DNA of 64,000 nucleotides from Methanolacinia petrolearia DSM 11571 (GTDB lineage: Archaea > Halobacteriota > Methanomicrobia > Methanomicrobiales > Methanomicrobiaceae), in contig NC_014507.1 in NCBI RefSeq assembly GCF_000147875.1, positions 2,356,001 through 2,420,000 of the forward strand, written 5' to 3'. Shown here one piece after another: positions 38,661 to 48,236 of this stretch (position 1 is its first letter; the number at the start of each line of letters is the position of its first letter). The position numbers and the translations under genes were made by a program. Below the pieces are notes generated by a model that did no database searches, had not been told where the DNA came from, and saw only the letters and a program-made list of their open reading frames with translations.

Positions 38661-39644
38661 ATGAAAGATCTGTTCATCTCCGATATTGAAACAAACTCGC
38701 CCATCGATTCGATATTTATTATAGAGTCCCCTATGCTAAAAAACGGGGGAAGGATCGGGAAATATATAATCTGCACTCTTTCGGACAGGACAGGAAAGAT
38801 CTCCTGCAGGATCTGGGGAAGAAGCCAGGGCGGTGCAGAAGAAGTCGAGAGAGTCTTTAATATAATGAATTCTAACGAAGGCCTGCCCTTCCGTATTGAA
38901 GGGGAATCGGAGACCTACAACAACGAACTTCTCGTAAAGGTCACGGACGGGTTAGTGAATCTCAACCTTCCAGCCGATGCTGATTCGCTCTCTCCCGGGG
39001 ACTTTGAATACACGCCATATGATACGAATAGGAGCCGGGCCGGAATCACCTCCTGCATACTGAAAATAGAAGATCCATCAATCCGCGGTTTTGTGGGATC
39101 TATTATAGGTGACGCCGACGGTTTCTTCGATAAACCTGCCGCAAGGAAGAAGCATCATGCCTTCAGGGGAGGGCTTGCACTTCATACGCTGGAAGTGACC
39201 GAGATCGCGATTACGACATCCGAGCAGATGGGAAGCGTGAAGTTCGATACAGACATCCTGATCGCAGGTGCAATACTTCACGATATTGGGAAATGCAAAT
39301 CTTTCGACCCGAAAGGCTTCGGGTTTTCAGCCAACCCGTCCTATTCCCTGCTCGGTCATATCACCCCCGCAATAGTGATGACAGAGAGATACAGGGATCT
39401 TATCGACGAATCAGTATACGAACAGATCCTTCACATCATCCAGTCGCATCACGGCCCTTACGGGGAGATCAAACCCCAGACAATAGAAGCATGGACAGTT
39501 CATTTCGCCGACAACATGAGCGCTACAATCCACGAGGTAAGCGATGACATATCGAAGATCGGCCCGGGAGATACCGGATGGGGAGAAAACGTAGGCGGAC
39601 CTGTTTTCAGACCGGGCATTAATAAAAAACCCGAATATTTGTGA
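38661..39644 (+). CDS. YhaM-like 3'-5' exoribonuclease (OB fold plus HD domain)
   Basis: 327 residues. An OB-fold nucleic-acid-binding domain (about 10-95, YIICTLSDRTGKISCRIWG) is followed by an HD domain with ALHTLEVTEIA, the metal-binding ILHDIGKCKS, and HHGPYGE late. The arrangement is that of bacterial YhaM, which trims RNA. Archaeal homologues are known, but their role is little studied. It follows the GT2 gene by 10 bases. Confidence 0.85.
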   Translation: MKDLFISDIETNSPIDSIFIIESPMLKNGGRIGKYIICTLSDRTGKISCRIWGRSQGGAEEVERVFNIMNSNEGLPFRIEGESETYNNELLVKVTDGLVNLNLPADADSLSPGDFEYTPYDTNRSRAGITSCILKIEDPSIRGFVGSIIGDADGFFDKPAARKKHHAFRGGLALHTLEVTEIAITTSEQMGSVKFDTDILIAGAILHDIGKCKSFDPKGFGFSANPSYSLLGHITPAIVMTERYRDLIDESVYEQILHIIQSHHGPYGEIKPQTIEAWTVHFADNMSATIHEVSDDISKIGPGDTGWGENVGGPVFRPGINKKPEYL

Positions 39645-39699
39645 TATTCCTAGAAGGAATTATGAAAGCTTTTTCTACTATATTATTGAAGAGATAATA

Positions 39700-40680
39700 A
39701 TGGCATCCGTTTCCGACTTTATTGAACTGGCTCCAAACGAAAACGTCGTAAAGGAGTACCGTTCATTCAGGATGAAAAAACCACAAAATGCAACAGTCAA
39801 TATTGCCGCAACGAACATGCGGCTGATATTATACGGCCAGAGCAGCAGGGGAAGAAAGACAGGCAGGCCGACATTAACACAGGAGATAAGAATCGAAGAT
39901 ATCAGGGGCGTTGAAATATATGAAAAGGAGAGCCCACGCATTATACTGATAATTGTCGGCCTCTTTTTCCTCGCATCTGCGGGTCTTCTGGCAGCAGACC
40001 GACTTCCGTCGATCTACAGGATACTCGAAGGAATACTTGGAAACGGCTCCTACGGTGTTTTGATAACTGCGGCTGTAGGGGTCGCCATCTTCGCATCCGC
40101 TTTCTACTTCAGGAACAGGGAATTCGAGATTCTTGTCAAAGCGAACAACAACAATCTGAATACAGGGATGTTCTCGGAAAAGACCGTCTTCAAACAGGGA
40201 ATAGATTCACCGAAGATACTGCGCGAACTGGGATCGATAATCATACAGATACAAAAGGACAGGGAGAAGAATCACGACAACTCTTCCAGGCACAAACAAA
40301 ATTTCCATTCATACCGCGATGAAACGGAGACTGAATTCGGGGATGAAGGCATCTATGAAGAGGAGATTGAATCGATATTCGAGGTAGATGAGATTCCCCG
40401 AAAAACCCCGGGTACGTCTTATGGAACAGCATATTCAGAACAACAGCCTGCACCCGCTTATGAAGAGAATTCCCGGGAAAACTCCGGCGATTTCAACGAT
40501 ATTCAGGAACAGGAAACAGAGCAGGAAAATGCAAAAGAACAGGACAAACAATCGGGAAGTGAGATTATCGAAGAGTATTATGACAGGGGAAGAGAGAAGG
40601 TAAACGTTGACGACATCCTCAATACCATGGAGAAGATCGAAAACCCGACAAGCAAGAAAAAAGACGACTATATGTTCTGA
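39700..40680 (+). CDS. Membrane protein with acidic C-terminal tail, unknown function
   Basis: 326 residues. The N-terminal 75 residues look like a beta-rich PH-like domain (NIAATNMRLILYG). Two membrane segments follow near 87-106 and 116-134, then a second short beta segment (FEILVKANNN) and a long, mostly disordered tail from 180 rich in Glu, Gln and Ser. I do not recognise the family. The tail may bind partners. It converges with hisD. Confidence 0.65.
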   Translation: MASVSDFIELAPNENVVKEYRSFRMKKPQNATVNIAATNMRLILYGQSSRGRKTGRPTLTQEIRIEDIRGVEIYEKESPRIILIIVGLFFLASAGLLAADRLPSIYRILEGILGNGSYGVLITAAVGVAIFASAFYFRNREFEILVKANNNNLNTGMFSEKTVFKQGIDSPKILRELGSIIIQIQKDREKNHDNSSRHKQNFHSYRDETETEFGDEGIYEEEIESIFEVDEIPRKTPGTSYGTAYSEQQPAPAYEENSRENSGDFNDIQEQETEQENAKEQDKQSGSEIIEEYYDRGREKVNVDDILNTMEKIENPTSKKKDDYMF

Positions 40681-40745
40681 TTTCTGCTTTGAATATTATT
40701 TTTGAGATATTTCCAAAATTTTTGAAAAGATATAAAATTTAAGAC

Positions 40746-41993
40746 TTATTTTCTTCTGATTTTAACAGATTCCGAATGTGCGAAGAGGCCTTCTGCCTCG
40801 GCAAGGGCCTCGACTATATCGCCTATCTCCTCAAGACCTTCCTGTTCGATGATCTGGACGGTGGATGTCTTGCAGAAATGAGAAACATTCAACCCGGAAT
40901 ATACTGAGGCGTAGCCTGCAGTAGGGAGAACGTGGTTTGTACCCGATGCATAGTCACCACATGCAACAGGAGTATACGGTCCGACAAATATCGAGCCTGC
41001 ATTACGTACTGCCGAGAGAACCGGGAGAGGGTCTGAGACCTGTATCGACAGGTGCTCGGGGGCTATACGATCCGAGATCGAGACAGCATCCTTCAGGTCT
41101 GCGGCGGGGATATACCCTGAATTAGTAAGGGCTTTTTCTATAATCTCTGCTCTCGGCGCACTCTTTGCCATCATTTTCACATCTGCCGATACCTTGTCCG
41201 CGAGAGATTCACTCGTTGTAACAAGAACACATGCAGCATTTGGGTCGTGCTCCGCCTGGGCGAGAATGTCTGCCGCGATGAATGACGGATTCGCACTCTC
41301 GTCGGCGATAATGCAGATCTCGGACGGCCCTGCAGGAAAGTCGATCTCCGCATTGCCCCGGAGGAGAATCTTGGCTGCAGTGACGTAGACATTTCCCGGC
41401 CCGACAATCTTCTGGACCGGTTCTATCGACTCTGTCCCGAGTGCCATCGCAGCAACAGCCTGTGCACCGCCGGCACGGACGATCTCGGTCGCACCTGCGA
41501 TATCGAGTGCGGCAATTGTCATGGAATTTGCAGGGGGCGGGGTGCAGGCGCATATAGATTCAACTCCTGCAACCCTTGCAGGAACTACGGTCATAATGGC
41601 GGTCGACGGATAAGAAGCACGCCCACCCGGAATGTAGCATCCCGCTCTGTTCAAAGGAGTCGTTTTAATTCCGAGCGTAATCCCGGGGTGAAGCTGTCTC
41701 AGCCATAGATCCTCTTTCTTCTGGTATTCATGGAACTCTGTGATCCTCGACTCCGCTTCGATAAGGTATTCGACTATCTTCGGGTCGACATCCTCGTATG
41801 CATCCTCCCTCTCGTCCTCAGTGACAAGAAGAGAGTCCAGTTCGCAGCGATCGAATTTTTTTGCATATTCGAAAAGAGCGGCATCACCATTGGCTTTTAC
41901 ATTCTCAATAATATCGTTGACTGCCGGATACACATCCTCAAGAGACGCCCTCCTCCCGGGCACCCAGCTGTCCGCATCGAGTCTTTTCAACAT
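40746..41993 (-). CDS. hisD: Histidinol dehydrogenase
   Basis: Oxidises histidinol to histidine with NAD+. 415 residues. The signatures AGCYIPGGRASYPSTAIM, IVGPGNVYVTAAK and the zinc-site segment EAD-type AEHDPNAA are present, plus the C-terminal HFCKTSTVQII. Close to the family length of about 430. It stands alone, with no other his gene adjacent. Confidence 0.96.
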   Translation of the reverse strand: MLKRLDADSWVPGRRASLEDVYPAVNDIIENVKANGDAALFEYAKKFDRCELDSLLVTEDEREDAYEDVDPKIVEYLIEAESRITEFHEYQKKEDLWLRQLHPGITLGIKTTPLNRAGCYIPGGRASYPSTAIMTVVPARVAGVESICACTPPPANSMTIAALDIAGATEIVRAGGAQAVAAMALGTESIEPVQKIVGPGNVYVTAAKILLRGNAEIDFPAGPSEICIIADESANPSFIAADILAQAEHDPNAACVLVTTSESLADKVSADVKMMAKSAPRAEIIEKALTNSGYIPAADLKDAVSISDRIAPEHLSIQVSDPLPVLSAVRNAGSIFVGPYTPVACGDYASGTNHVLPTAGYASVYSGLNVSHFCKTSTVQIIEQEGLEEIGDIVEALAEAEGLFAHSESVKIRRK

Positions 41994-42077
41994 ATTCCCA
42001 TCTTTGTTTTGTCCTGTATAATGAACTATTTTTGCACATTATGCAAGGGACTTCCTCGCCGGGTCCTTTAGAGATCC

Positions 42078-43451
42078 TTAGAGATCCCTTATAACAGATT
42101 CAAGATGCCTCTTCAGCCCGGACCGGAATTCGTCCCTCAAGATCCCCACGGCCGCATGATCCTGAAACTTCATTATCCGGTCCGCCTCCGCAACGAGGAT
42201 GTCCATCGTCGCAGCGGCGAATATCACGGATGAGCCCTTCAGTTTTTCTCTCCGGCTCCTGCATATTACGGAAAGAGGAGTGACATCTTCGCTCTGCATG
42301 CAGTTTGGAACCAGAAGGTTCGTGGCCGACCTGTCCTCGTCCACCACAATCAGAGATGCATTCTTCCTTACCGCCTCCTGGAACATGGCGGCCATCACCA
42401 TTGAACCGCTTCCTCCACCGTAGACGTTCTTCGGCGTCCCGGACATCCCGGGAGGAAGCGCAGAAAAGAACATGCTGATATCGGCACCCGGGATCTCGAA
42501 TTCACCCGATTCTGCGGTCATCACATTCCCGAGCGTTACGACATTTTCCCTGCCGTCGCCTGGCATGTGATCGTCGGAGCCCGAACGGATTACCTGGAGG
42601 AATGTCGATTTCCCCTGTGCATTCGATCCCGTTACGGCGAAGATCTCCTTTTTCCTGATCCCGAGCCCTGTAATACTTCCCCCGCTTGCAGGAAGCACCA
42701 TCTCGACAGGTTCAAGCTCTACCGGGCATCTGAACGGAATATTTGAGATCTCGTTCGGGCCCGCGACACGGAAGTGCCCCCTGTGGCGGGTATAGGTTCT
42801 TACACCTCTCGTCCCGTCGCCGACAAATGCAACCAGCCCTTTAGAATCAAGCACCTCCCTAATCATCTTCTGGTCGGCAGAACAGAGCGCATATTTTTCA
42901 GTCTTCTTTTCATCGAGTCCGAAGACGATCTCTGCTACGGATTCCATGAGACCTGAGAGCTTATCCCTGATAATCCTGATATTCGGTTCCGACGGCAGAC
43001 CGGGATAGGGAAGAGCCCCGGACAGGATGACATGTACCCCTTTGTCATCCAGATAGTTTTCAGAATCCGCTTTCCAGAGCTGCTGCCCTGCCCCGAACGA
43101 TGAGCGGCAGAAGGTGACCGGTTCGATATTCGCCGAATAGTTCTGCGGGAATCCGGTATCAAAACCACCGAGAGGACGGAGGCCTTCGATCGATCGCGAA
43201 TGCCCCTTTACCTCTTCGATGAACGCCCCGACCGCCCCGTCATAACCCCTTTTATCAGGGAGCAGATCCTGACCAGGCAGGCCACAACGGATTACAGCCG
43301 GAAAAGAGAAGATGAGAGCCGAACGATCGTACGACCTGACAAGATAGGTATTAACGCCGGGATTCATTTTTCCGGCTTCGAATGCAATATCCCCCCCGGA
43401 TTCTTCCTCCAGAATTGCGGGCAGTACGTCCGACCATGAACCTGATCTCAC
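42078..43451 (-). CDS. ABC-class ATPase (COG3044-like)
   Basis: 457 residues. The ATPase part starts near residue 250: Walker A GSNAQGKST, a Q-loop region, a glycine-rich segment VYGGGSGSMVMAAMFQEA, and Walker B SLIVVDEDRSATNLLV. COG3044 proteins of bacteria and archaea share this order and have no known role. This one is shorter than the usual 550. The start is a GTG at 43451. There is no transmembrane segment. It shares the divergent promoter region with the mini membrane proteins. Confidence 0.8.
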   Translation of the reverse strand: MRSGSWSDVLPAILEEESGGDIAFEAGKMNPGVNTYLVRSYDRSALIFSFPAVIRCGLPGQDLLPDKRGYDGAVGAFIEEVKGHSRSIEGLRPLGGFDTGFPQNYSANIEPVTFCRSSFGAGQQLWKADSENYLDDKGVHVILSGALPYPGLPSEPNIRIIRDKLSGLMESVAEIVFGLDEKKTEKYALCSADQKMIREVLDSKGLVAFVGDGTRGVRTYTRHRGHFRVAGPNEISNIPFRCPVELEPVEMVLPASGGSITGLGIRKKEIFAVTGSNAQGKSTFLQVIRSGSDDHMPGDGRENVVTLGNVMTAESGEFEIPGADISMFFSALPPGMSGTPKNVYGGGSGSMVMAAMFQEAVRKNASLIVVDEDRSATNLLVPNCMQSEDVTPLSVICRSRREKLKGSSVIFAAATMDILVAEADRIMKFQDHAAVGILRDEFRSGLKRHLESVIRDL

Positions 43452-43460
43452 AGATAAGAC

Positions 43461-43474
43461 TATATACTTTATAA
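43461..43474. promoter_or_regulatory. Shared divergent TATA region
   Basis: The 52-base gap contains TATATACTTTATAA, which reads as a TATA box in both directions. On the plus strand it fits transcription starting near 43490, before the ATG at 43504. On the minus strand it fits a leaderless or near-leaderless GTG start at 43451. Confidence 0.45.
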
Positions 43475-43503
43475 TAATTGAATGCGCATCATCAGATGAT
43501 ACA

Positions 43504-43680
43504 ATGGCTGATGTGTTGTTTGGATTCGGGATAGTAATAATACTCTTTGCCGCAGGAATCGTTCTGGGCTTCTTTATAATGAAGTCCTACTACAGCAAAA
43601 GATTCTATATGGCTGCCCAGAAATGCATGGACGATGATTCATTCGAACCGCTTATCGATGAAATGAGCGAGATTTCCTAA
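43504..43680 (+). CDS. Mini membrane protein A, 58 residues
   Basis: Starts at the ATG at 43504 and ends at the TAA at 43678-43680. One transmembrane helix covers about residues 5-27, followed by YYSKRFYMAAQKC and an acidic tail. It resembles the next gene in layout and in the YY-x-K-R ... K-C motif, so the two look like tandem paralogues. Function unknown. Below the length limits of most gene finders. Confidence 0.6.
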   Translation: MADVLFGFGIVIILFAAGIVLGFFIMKSYYSKRFYMAAQKCMDDDSFEPLIDEMSEIS

Positions 43681-43692
43681 GGAGGTATAAAA

Positions 43693-43890
43693 ATGGACGA
43701 GATGACAGGTATCCTTCTCCTCGGTGTGGTGACATTGTGCTTCGGGTTTTTGTCGGGCTTCCAGATATCGCATATATACTACAACAAGAGACTCGTAAAA
43801 CTTGTGAAGAGATGTATTCATTCCGGAACCATAGCACCAATTCTTGTTGAAATCGAAAAATGCAAAACCGATAAGACAGAATGCAAATAA
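43693..43890 (+). CDS. Mini membrane protein B, 65 residues
   Basis: Preceded by a strong AAGGAGG sequence. One transmembrane helix at about 5-25, then YYNKRLVKLVKRC and a charged end with three further cysteines or lysine pairs (KCKTDKTECK). Follows protein A by 12 bases and shares its pattern. Neither is recognised; a paired membrane assembly is only a guess. Confidence 0.65.
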   Translation: MDEMTGILLLGVVTLCFGFLSGFQISHIYYNKRLVKLVKRCIHSGTIAPILVEIEKCKTDKTECK

Positions 43891-43932
43891 TTCCACTATT
43901 TTTTTTACTTTCACATCTATACTTAGTCAGGA

Positions 43933-44706
43933 ATGAGGGTTACAGTTCTGGCGAGCGGCAGCAAAGGCAACTGCACATATATCGAAGGCGATTCGGGAGC
44001 AATCCTAATCGATGCCGGACTGAGTACAAAAGAGATCCTTAAACGGCTTGATGAGGCAGGAGGAAAAAAAGAGCTGATCCAGGGAATCCTCCTCACTCAC
44101 GAGCATTCCGATCATATGAAGGGTGTCGACGTTATCGCAAGAAAACTCGATATCCCCGTATATGCAACCCACGGAACATTATGGCAGTTCGAGGAGAAGC
44201 GGAAATCCGATAAGCCGGTCGAACTCAAACCCTGCAGGAAGGACGAGCCGTTCACCGTCGACGGACTTAAAATAACTGCATTTTCAACACATCACGACGC
44301 ATGCGATCCGTGCGGGTTTTTAATAGACGAAAGCGGGAGCAGAATTGCATACTGCACTGATACGGGAATGATCAGCGAGAAGATACTCGGGAATCTTAAA
44401 AAATCGGAATATGTCATTCTGGAAAGCAATCACTGCCCGGTCATGCTCCAGAACGGTCCGTACCCGATATACCTGAAGGAGAGAATAAGGGATATAAACC
44501 GCGGGCACCTGTCGAACATTGCGGCAGGTGAATGCCTGAAATCGCTTAAGCACGACATCAGCGGGACCATCCTGGCGCACCTCAGCGAAGAGAACAACAC
44601 CCCTCAAAAGGCGCTGGATAATGCATCGGAAGCACTCTGCGGCGACTGCAATGTCTCCGTCGGTGTAGCTCTCCAGCACGAGATCTCGACGACTATCAGG
44701 TTGTAA
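43933..44706 (+). CDS. MBL-fold phosphohydrolase (YycJ/WalJ-like)
   Basis: 257 residues. Metal site [12 protein letters not shown] near residues 55-66, an aspartate in YCTDTGM, and the later ESNHCPVM and HLSEENNTP histidines. The start [14 protein letters not shown] is typical of the YycJ/phosphoribosyl cyclic phosphodiesterase branch. Substrate unproven. It precedes the ligase gene by 17 bases, so a nucleic-acid-related role is possible. Confidence 0.85.
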   Translation: MRVTVLASGSKGNCTYIEGDSGAILIDAGLSTKEILKRLDEAGGKKELIQGILLTHEHSDHMKGVDVIARKLDIPVYATHGTLWQFEEKRKSDKPVELKPCRKDEPFTVDGLKITAFSTHHDACDPCGFLIDESGSRIAYCTDTGMISEKILGNLKKSEYVILESNHCPVMLQNGPYPIYLKERIRDINRGHLSNIAAGECLKSLKHDISGTILAHLSEENNTPQKALDNASEALCGDCNVSVGVALQHEISTTIRL

Positions 44707-44723
44707 ATTTAGGGAATATACAT

Positions 44724-46370
44724 ATGCAGTTTAGCGAATTTTCAGAGATCTGCGGGCAATTGGAGAAGATCTCCGGAAGGCTTGATACGATAGACATGAT
44801 CGCATCCCATCTTCCCGGACTGGACGACGAGGAACTCCCGATATTTATCAGGTTCCTGATGGGCAGGATCTTTCCAGACTGGAGTCAGGACAAGATCGGG
44901 ATCGGGCCGAATCTTGTATTCGAGTCGGTTGCATATGTCGCAGGGAACGACAGGAGCAAAGTTGTCAGGGAGATAAACAAACAGGGCGATGTGGGGACCG
45001 CAGTTGAAAATATCCTCTCCAAAAAAGAGCAGACATCATTTTTTTCAGAAAATCCCGATCTCAGGGATGTATATTCGGATTTCGCCTATCTTTCCTCGAT
45101 AGAAGGGAACCGGTCCCAAAAAGAGAAGCTGAAGGTCATCAGGAAATTATTCGCAAATGCCGGTGGGGCCGAAGGGAAATACCTCTCAAGGCTGATCCTC
45201 GGTGAACTCAGGATCGGAATAGGTGAAGGCAACATCCGCGACGCGATCGCAAAGGCGTTCGATGTCCCGACGGAGTCGGTCGAGCATGCGTACCAGGCGG
45301 CAAACGATCTCGGCGAGATCGCGGTAATTGCAAAAAAAGGGGTTGATGAATTAAGGGCAGTCAGGATATCGCTCTTCAGGCCGGTAAAGATGATGCTTGC
45401 AAAGCAGGGAACGATCGCTGAGATGGTTGAGGAACAGGGTGCAATTGCGGCGGAGTACAAATACGACGGAACCAGATTCCAGTTCCACAAATCCGGTGAC
45501 AAGTGCAGGATCTACTCGAGAAAACTTGAAGAGGTCACCACTGCAATCCCCGATATCGTCGACATTCTCGTTAAAACGACCGGACACGATGTTATACTTG
45601 ACGGTGAGGTCATCGCGGTCGACGGGAACGGAAATCCGATGCCTTTCCAGCATGTCCTGAAGAGATTCAGGAGAAAACACGACATTGCATCGCATATTGA
45701 AAATATCAGGCTTGTCCCGAACATATTCGATATCCTCTATCTCGACGGGGAGACTCTCATTGACAAACCGTTTGAGGAGAGAAGAAAAATCCTCGTTGAG
45801 AACGTCTCATTACATGTAGCACCCCAGATAGTTTCCGACGATATTATAACCATCGAAGCGTTCTACAGGGAAGCTCTCGACGCGGGCCACGAGGGAATAA
45901 TGATCAAATCGCTCAAATCGGCATATACACCGGGACAGAGGGTTCGCCAGTGGATAAAGATCAAGCCCTCCGTCGATACTATAGACCTTGCAGTAGTTGG
46001 TGCTGAATGGGGCGAAGGGAAACGCGCCCATCTATTCGGGTCATTCATCCTCGCATGCCAGGATGAATCCGGAAGACTCCTTAGGATATCGAAGGTTGCG
46101 ACGGGTTTTTCGGACGAGGCTCTCGCAGGAGTATATGATCTCCTGAAGGACACGGAGATCTCCGAGTCCGGCAAGGTAGTTAGTTTCGAGCCTGAAGTTG
46201 TGTTTGAGGTAGGATATGCCGAGATCCAGAAGAGCACCAATTACGAGGCCGGCTATGCACTCAGGTTCCCGAGATTCATCCGCTTCAGGGACGACAAGGG
46301 TATTGACGAGATCGAAACGATCTCATCGATTGAAGATCGTTTCAGGGCACAGTCAGAAAAAATCAGATAA
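44724..46370 (+). CDS. lig: ATP-dependent DNA ligase
   Basis: Seals nicks in replication and repair. 548 residues. The N-terminal DNA-binding domain fills about 1-210. The nucleotidyl lysine is K246 in EYKYDGTR (244-251). Further motifs are [15 protein letters not shown] and the C-terminal OB-fold motif in RQWIKIKPS. Length is normal for archaeal ligase I. Its last 18 bases overlap the convergent nreA gene. Confidence 0.97.
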   Translation: MQFSEFSEICGQLEKISGRLDTIDMIASHLPGLDDEELPIFIRFLMGRIFPDWSQDKIGIGPNLVFESVAYVAGNDRSKVVREINKQGDVGTAVENILSKKEQTSFFSENPDLRDVYSDFAYLSSIEGNRSQKEKLKVIRKLFANAGGAEGKYLSRLILGELRIGIGEGNIRDAIAKAFDVPTESVEHAYQAANDLGEIAVIAKKGVDELRAVRISLFRPVKMMLAKQGTIAEMVEEQGAIAAEYKYDGTRFQFHKSGDKCRIYSRKLEEVTTAIPDIVDILVKTTGHDVILDGEVIAVDGNGNPMPFQHVLKRFRRKHDIASHIENIRLVPNIFDILYLDGETLIDKPFEERRKILVENVSLHVAPQIVSDDIITIEAFYREALDAGHEGIMIKSLKSAYTPGQRVRQWIKIKPSVDTIDLAVVGAEWGEGKRAHLFGSFILACQDESGRLLRISKVATGFSDEALAGVYDLLKDTEISESGKVVSFEPEVVFEVGYAEIQKSTNYEAGYALRFPRFIRFRDDKGIDEIETISSIEDRFRAQSEKIR

Positions 46371-47525
46371 CCTTTTCTGCGACTTTATATCGTTTAAGAG
46401 CCTGCTGTAGCTCCTCCAATGCCTTGAGCCGAGGATCATGTTGATCTCCGTCTCGACGGCTGCCGTATCATCGAAACTTATGGGAACAGAGTTCATCGCC
46501 TTTCGTGATGCCTCACGGATCACCCATGTGCCAAGCGGGGCCCAGTAGTCCTTTGAGACCTGTCTTACCACAAACACCGAGGCGCACCGCCCGATACTCC
46601 TTAGATATTCGAGAACCGCGAGCCTTGCCGAGTAATATGCACCTGTTATAGGAGAGTAATTCGACTTCCTCTTCTCTCCCTCGGAATCAACGACGATGGT
46701 ATCCCCTTCGCTGCCGCCCCACATGCTTCCCTGGCCCCAGATCTCGATCATCTCGAACCTGAATTCGCCCGGCAAAAGAACGCAGATGATACGGTTAGCA
46801 TGAAGCGATGCGGTAAGCATCGTAATACCCGACACTTGGGGGTTTCTCATTACTTCCCTTTTAAGGGCGTATGATATCGTGTCGTCGACAGCCGTTATAC
46901 CCCATCTTGTCGGAACTATATGCCGCTTAACCCCAAGCTGTCCCGACGTCAGGAGCTGGGTGATATAATGGTGATCGATCCCCGATTTGTACAGTTCTAT
47001 CACCCCTTCGGTTGCCTTAAGGTCGGTATCGGATGTGATCCTGTCCACGACAACAGGCACTGAAGCGTTGTCAAGCACCTTCAGTTTCTCGATAGATCCC
47101 GAAAGGCCTACAGGTGCAAGGATTCCGTCGAACTTCAGGTCGAAGGATACCGGTTTTTCAAATGCAACCTCAACATCAAGAGGTTTCTTAGAAAGTGCAA
47201 TCTCCTGGATAGGTAGATCCGGCAATGTCTGTTTTACTTTATAACGCGAATTTCCTCTTATGGTCCCTGCACGGATTCCGACAATGTCGTCGATAGAATA
47301 ATTTCTGCGGACCCAGTCTTCAGGATCGTCCGATTCGCCGATCATCAGGGGTCCGCCCGAGACCGAAGGATAATTTCTGCTCCCGATAAAAACAGACGGG
47401 GATTCCCCCATGTATTCCTTCGATACTCTGGTCCTCAGCCCGGCATAAAATCTCTTAGTAATAGGACACTCTTTCAGGCCGCAGAACCCGCGGCCCTTGC
47501 ATTCAGCACAAAGACCAGCTTTCAT
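46353..47525 (-). CDS. nreA: NreA-like DNA repair protein
   Basis: 390 residues. The N-terminus carries a four-cysteine cluster C6, C9, C15, C20. The rest matches the archaeal Nre family (DUF650/DUF651). The C-terminus ends with a PCNA-binding box QKRLSDFF (383-390), as expected for NreA, which works with PCNA in repair of DNA damage. It overlaps the ligase gene tail to tail by 18 bases. Confidence 0.9.
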   Translation of the reverse strand: MKAGLCAECKGRGFCGLKECPITKRFYAGLRTRVSKEYMGESPSVFIGSRNYPSVSGGPLMIGESDDPEDWVRRNYSIDDIVGIRAGTIRGNSRYKVKQTLPDLPIQEIALSKKPLDVEVAFEKPVSFDLKFDGILAPVGLSGSIEKLKVLDNASVPVVVDRITSDTDLKATEGVIELYKSGIDHHYITQLLTSGQLGVKRHIVPTRWGITAVDDTISYALKREVMRNPQVSGITMLTASLHANRIICVLLPGEFRFEMIEIWGQGSMWGGSEGDTIVVDSEGEKRKSNYSPITGAYYSARLAVLEYLRSIGRCASVFVVRQVSKDYWAPLGTWVIREASRKAMNSVPISFDDTAAVETEINMILGSRHWRSYSRLLNDIKSQKRLSDFF

Positions 47526-47551
47526 AACATCAGGGGATTCTGTTAAAAATA

Positions 47552-48226
47552 TTAAAATAGGACTGAATAGTCCCCTTTTTCCTTGCTGAGGGAAACATCA
47601 GCCTTCTCCCATTTATCAGGAGATTTTGTCAGCGAAAGGGAGACATGCTCGTCAAAATAATTTGTCTTTTCCGAGAATACCTTCCAGATATTCCTGCCCT
47701 CTTCACTGATATCTATTGTAACCACAGCTCCGGGAGATGCATCATATGAGGCATAAATATAAGTCTTATAGGTATCAGTGCTCTCCCCGCTCTGAAGATC
47801 CATTACCGGCCGGATCACGTATGAATTTAATATTGGGTCGATTGTATCAATAAGCACCTTGTTATCGACATTTATTCCGAATTTCATCCCGTCCGTTTCC
47901 GGGAGGGTTGCCTTTAGAAACAGGGATTCTCCTTCACCGAATATATCAGTCACCATATTAGTCGGGATTCCGTAACCGCTGCCATTCAGGATCCCGTACC
48001 CCACCACAGAGTACCCCTGATCTGAAGGAAGCGGAAGGAACAGTGTGACGTTATATAATGTCTCAGATGATGTTAACGACACTTCATAGCCGTATGATGA
48101 TTCGGGAGTAATCCCCAGCATTTCGACTCCGTCAGGATATATATTTCCGGCTATCAGAAGGAATACGGCAAGAATAACTACCATACCTGAAAGCAGTATC
48201 AAAATGGTCTTAAAACTCTCATCCAT
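47552..48226 (-). CDS. Membrane-anchored extracellular protein of unknown function
   Basis: 224 residues. One N-terminal hydrophobic segment (about 8-27) acts as an anchor or signal. The rest is predicted beta-rich, with several N-x-S/T sites (NVT, NGS) that fit an outside, glycosylated protein. It follows the glycosyltransferase gene by 10 bases, so both may work on the surface. No family recognised. Confidence 0.65.
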   Translation of the reverse strand: MDESFKTILILLSGMVVILAVFLLIAGNIYPDGVEMLGITPESSYGYEVSLTSSETLYNVTLFLPLPSDQGYSVVGYGILNGSGYGIPTNMVTDIFGEGESLFLKATLPETDGMKFGINVDNKVLIDTIDPILNSYVIRPVMDLQSGESTDTYKTYIYASYDASPGAVVTIDISEEGRNIWKVFSEKTNYFDEHVSLSLTKSPDKWEKADVSLSKEKGDYSVLF

Positions 48227-48236
48227 TTTAGTCTCC

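Noticed and set aside
43933-44706. Assignment of the MBL-fold gene as RNase J or CPSF-type nuclease
   Set aside because: It lacks the beta-CASP domain and is too short, so the YycJ-like branch fits better.
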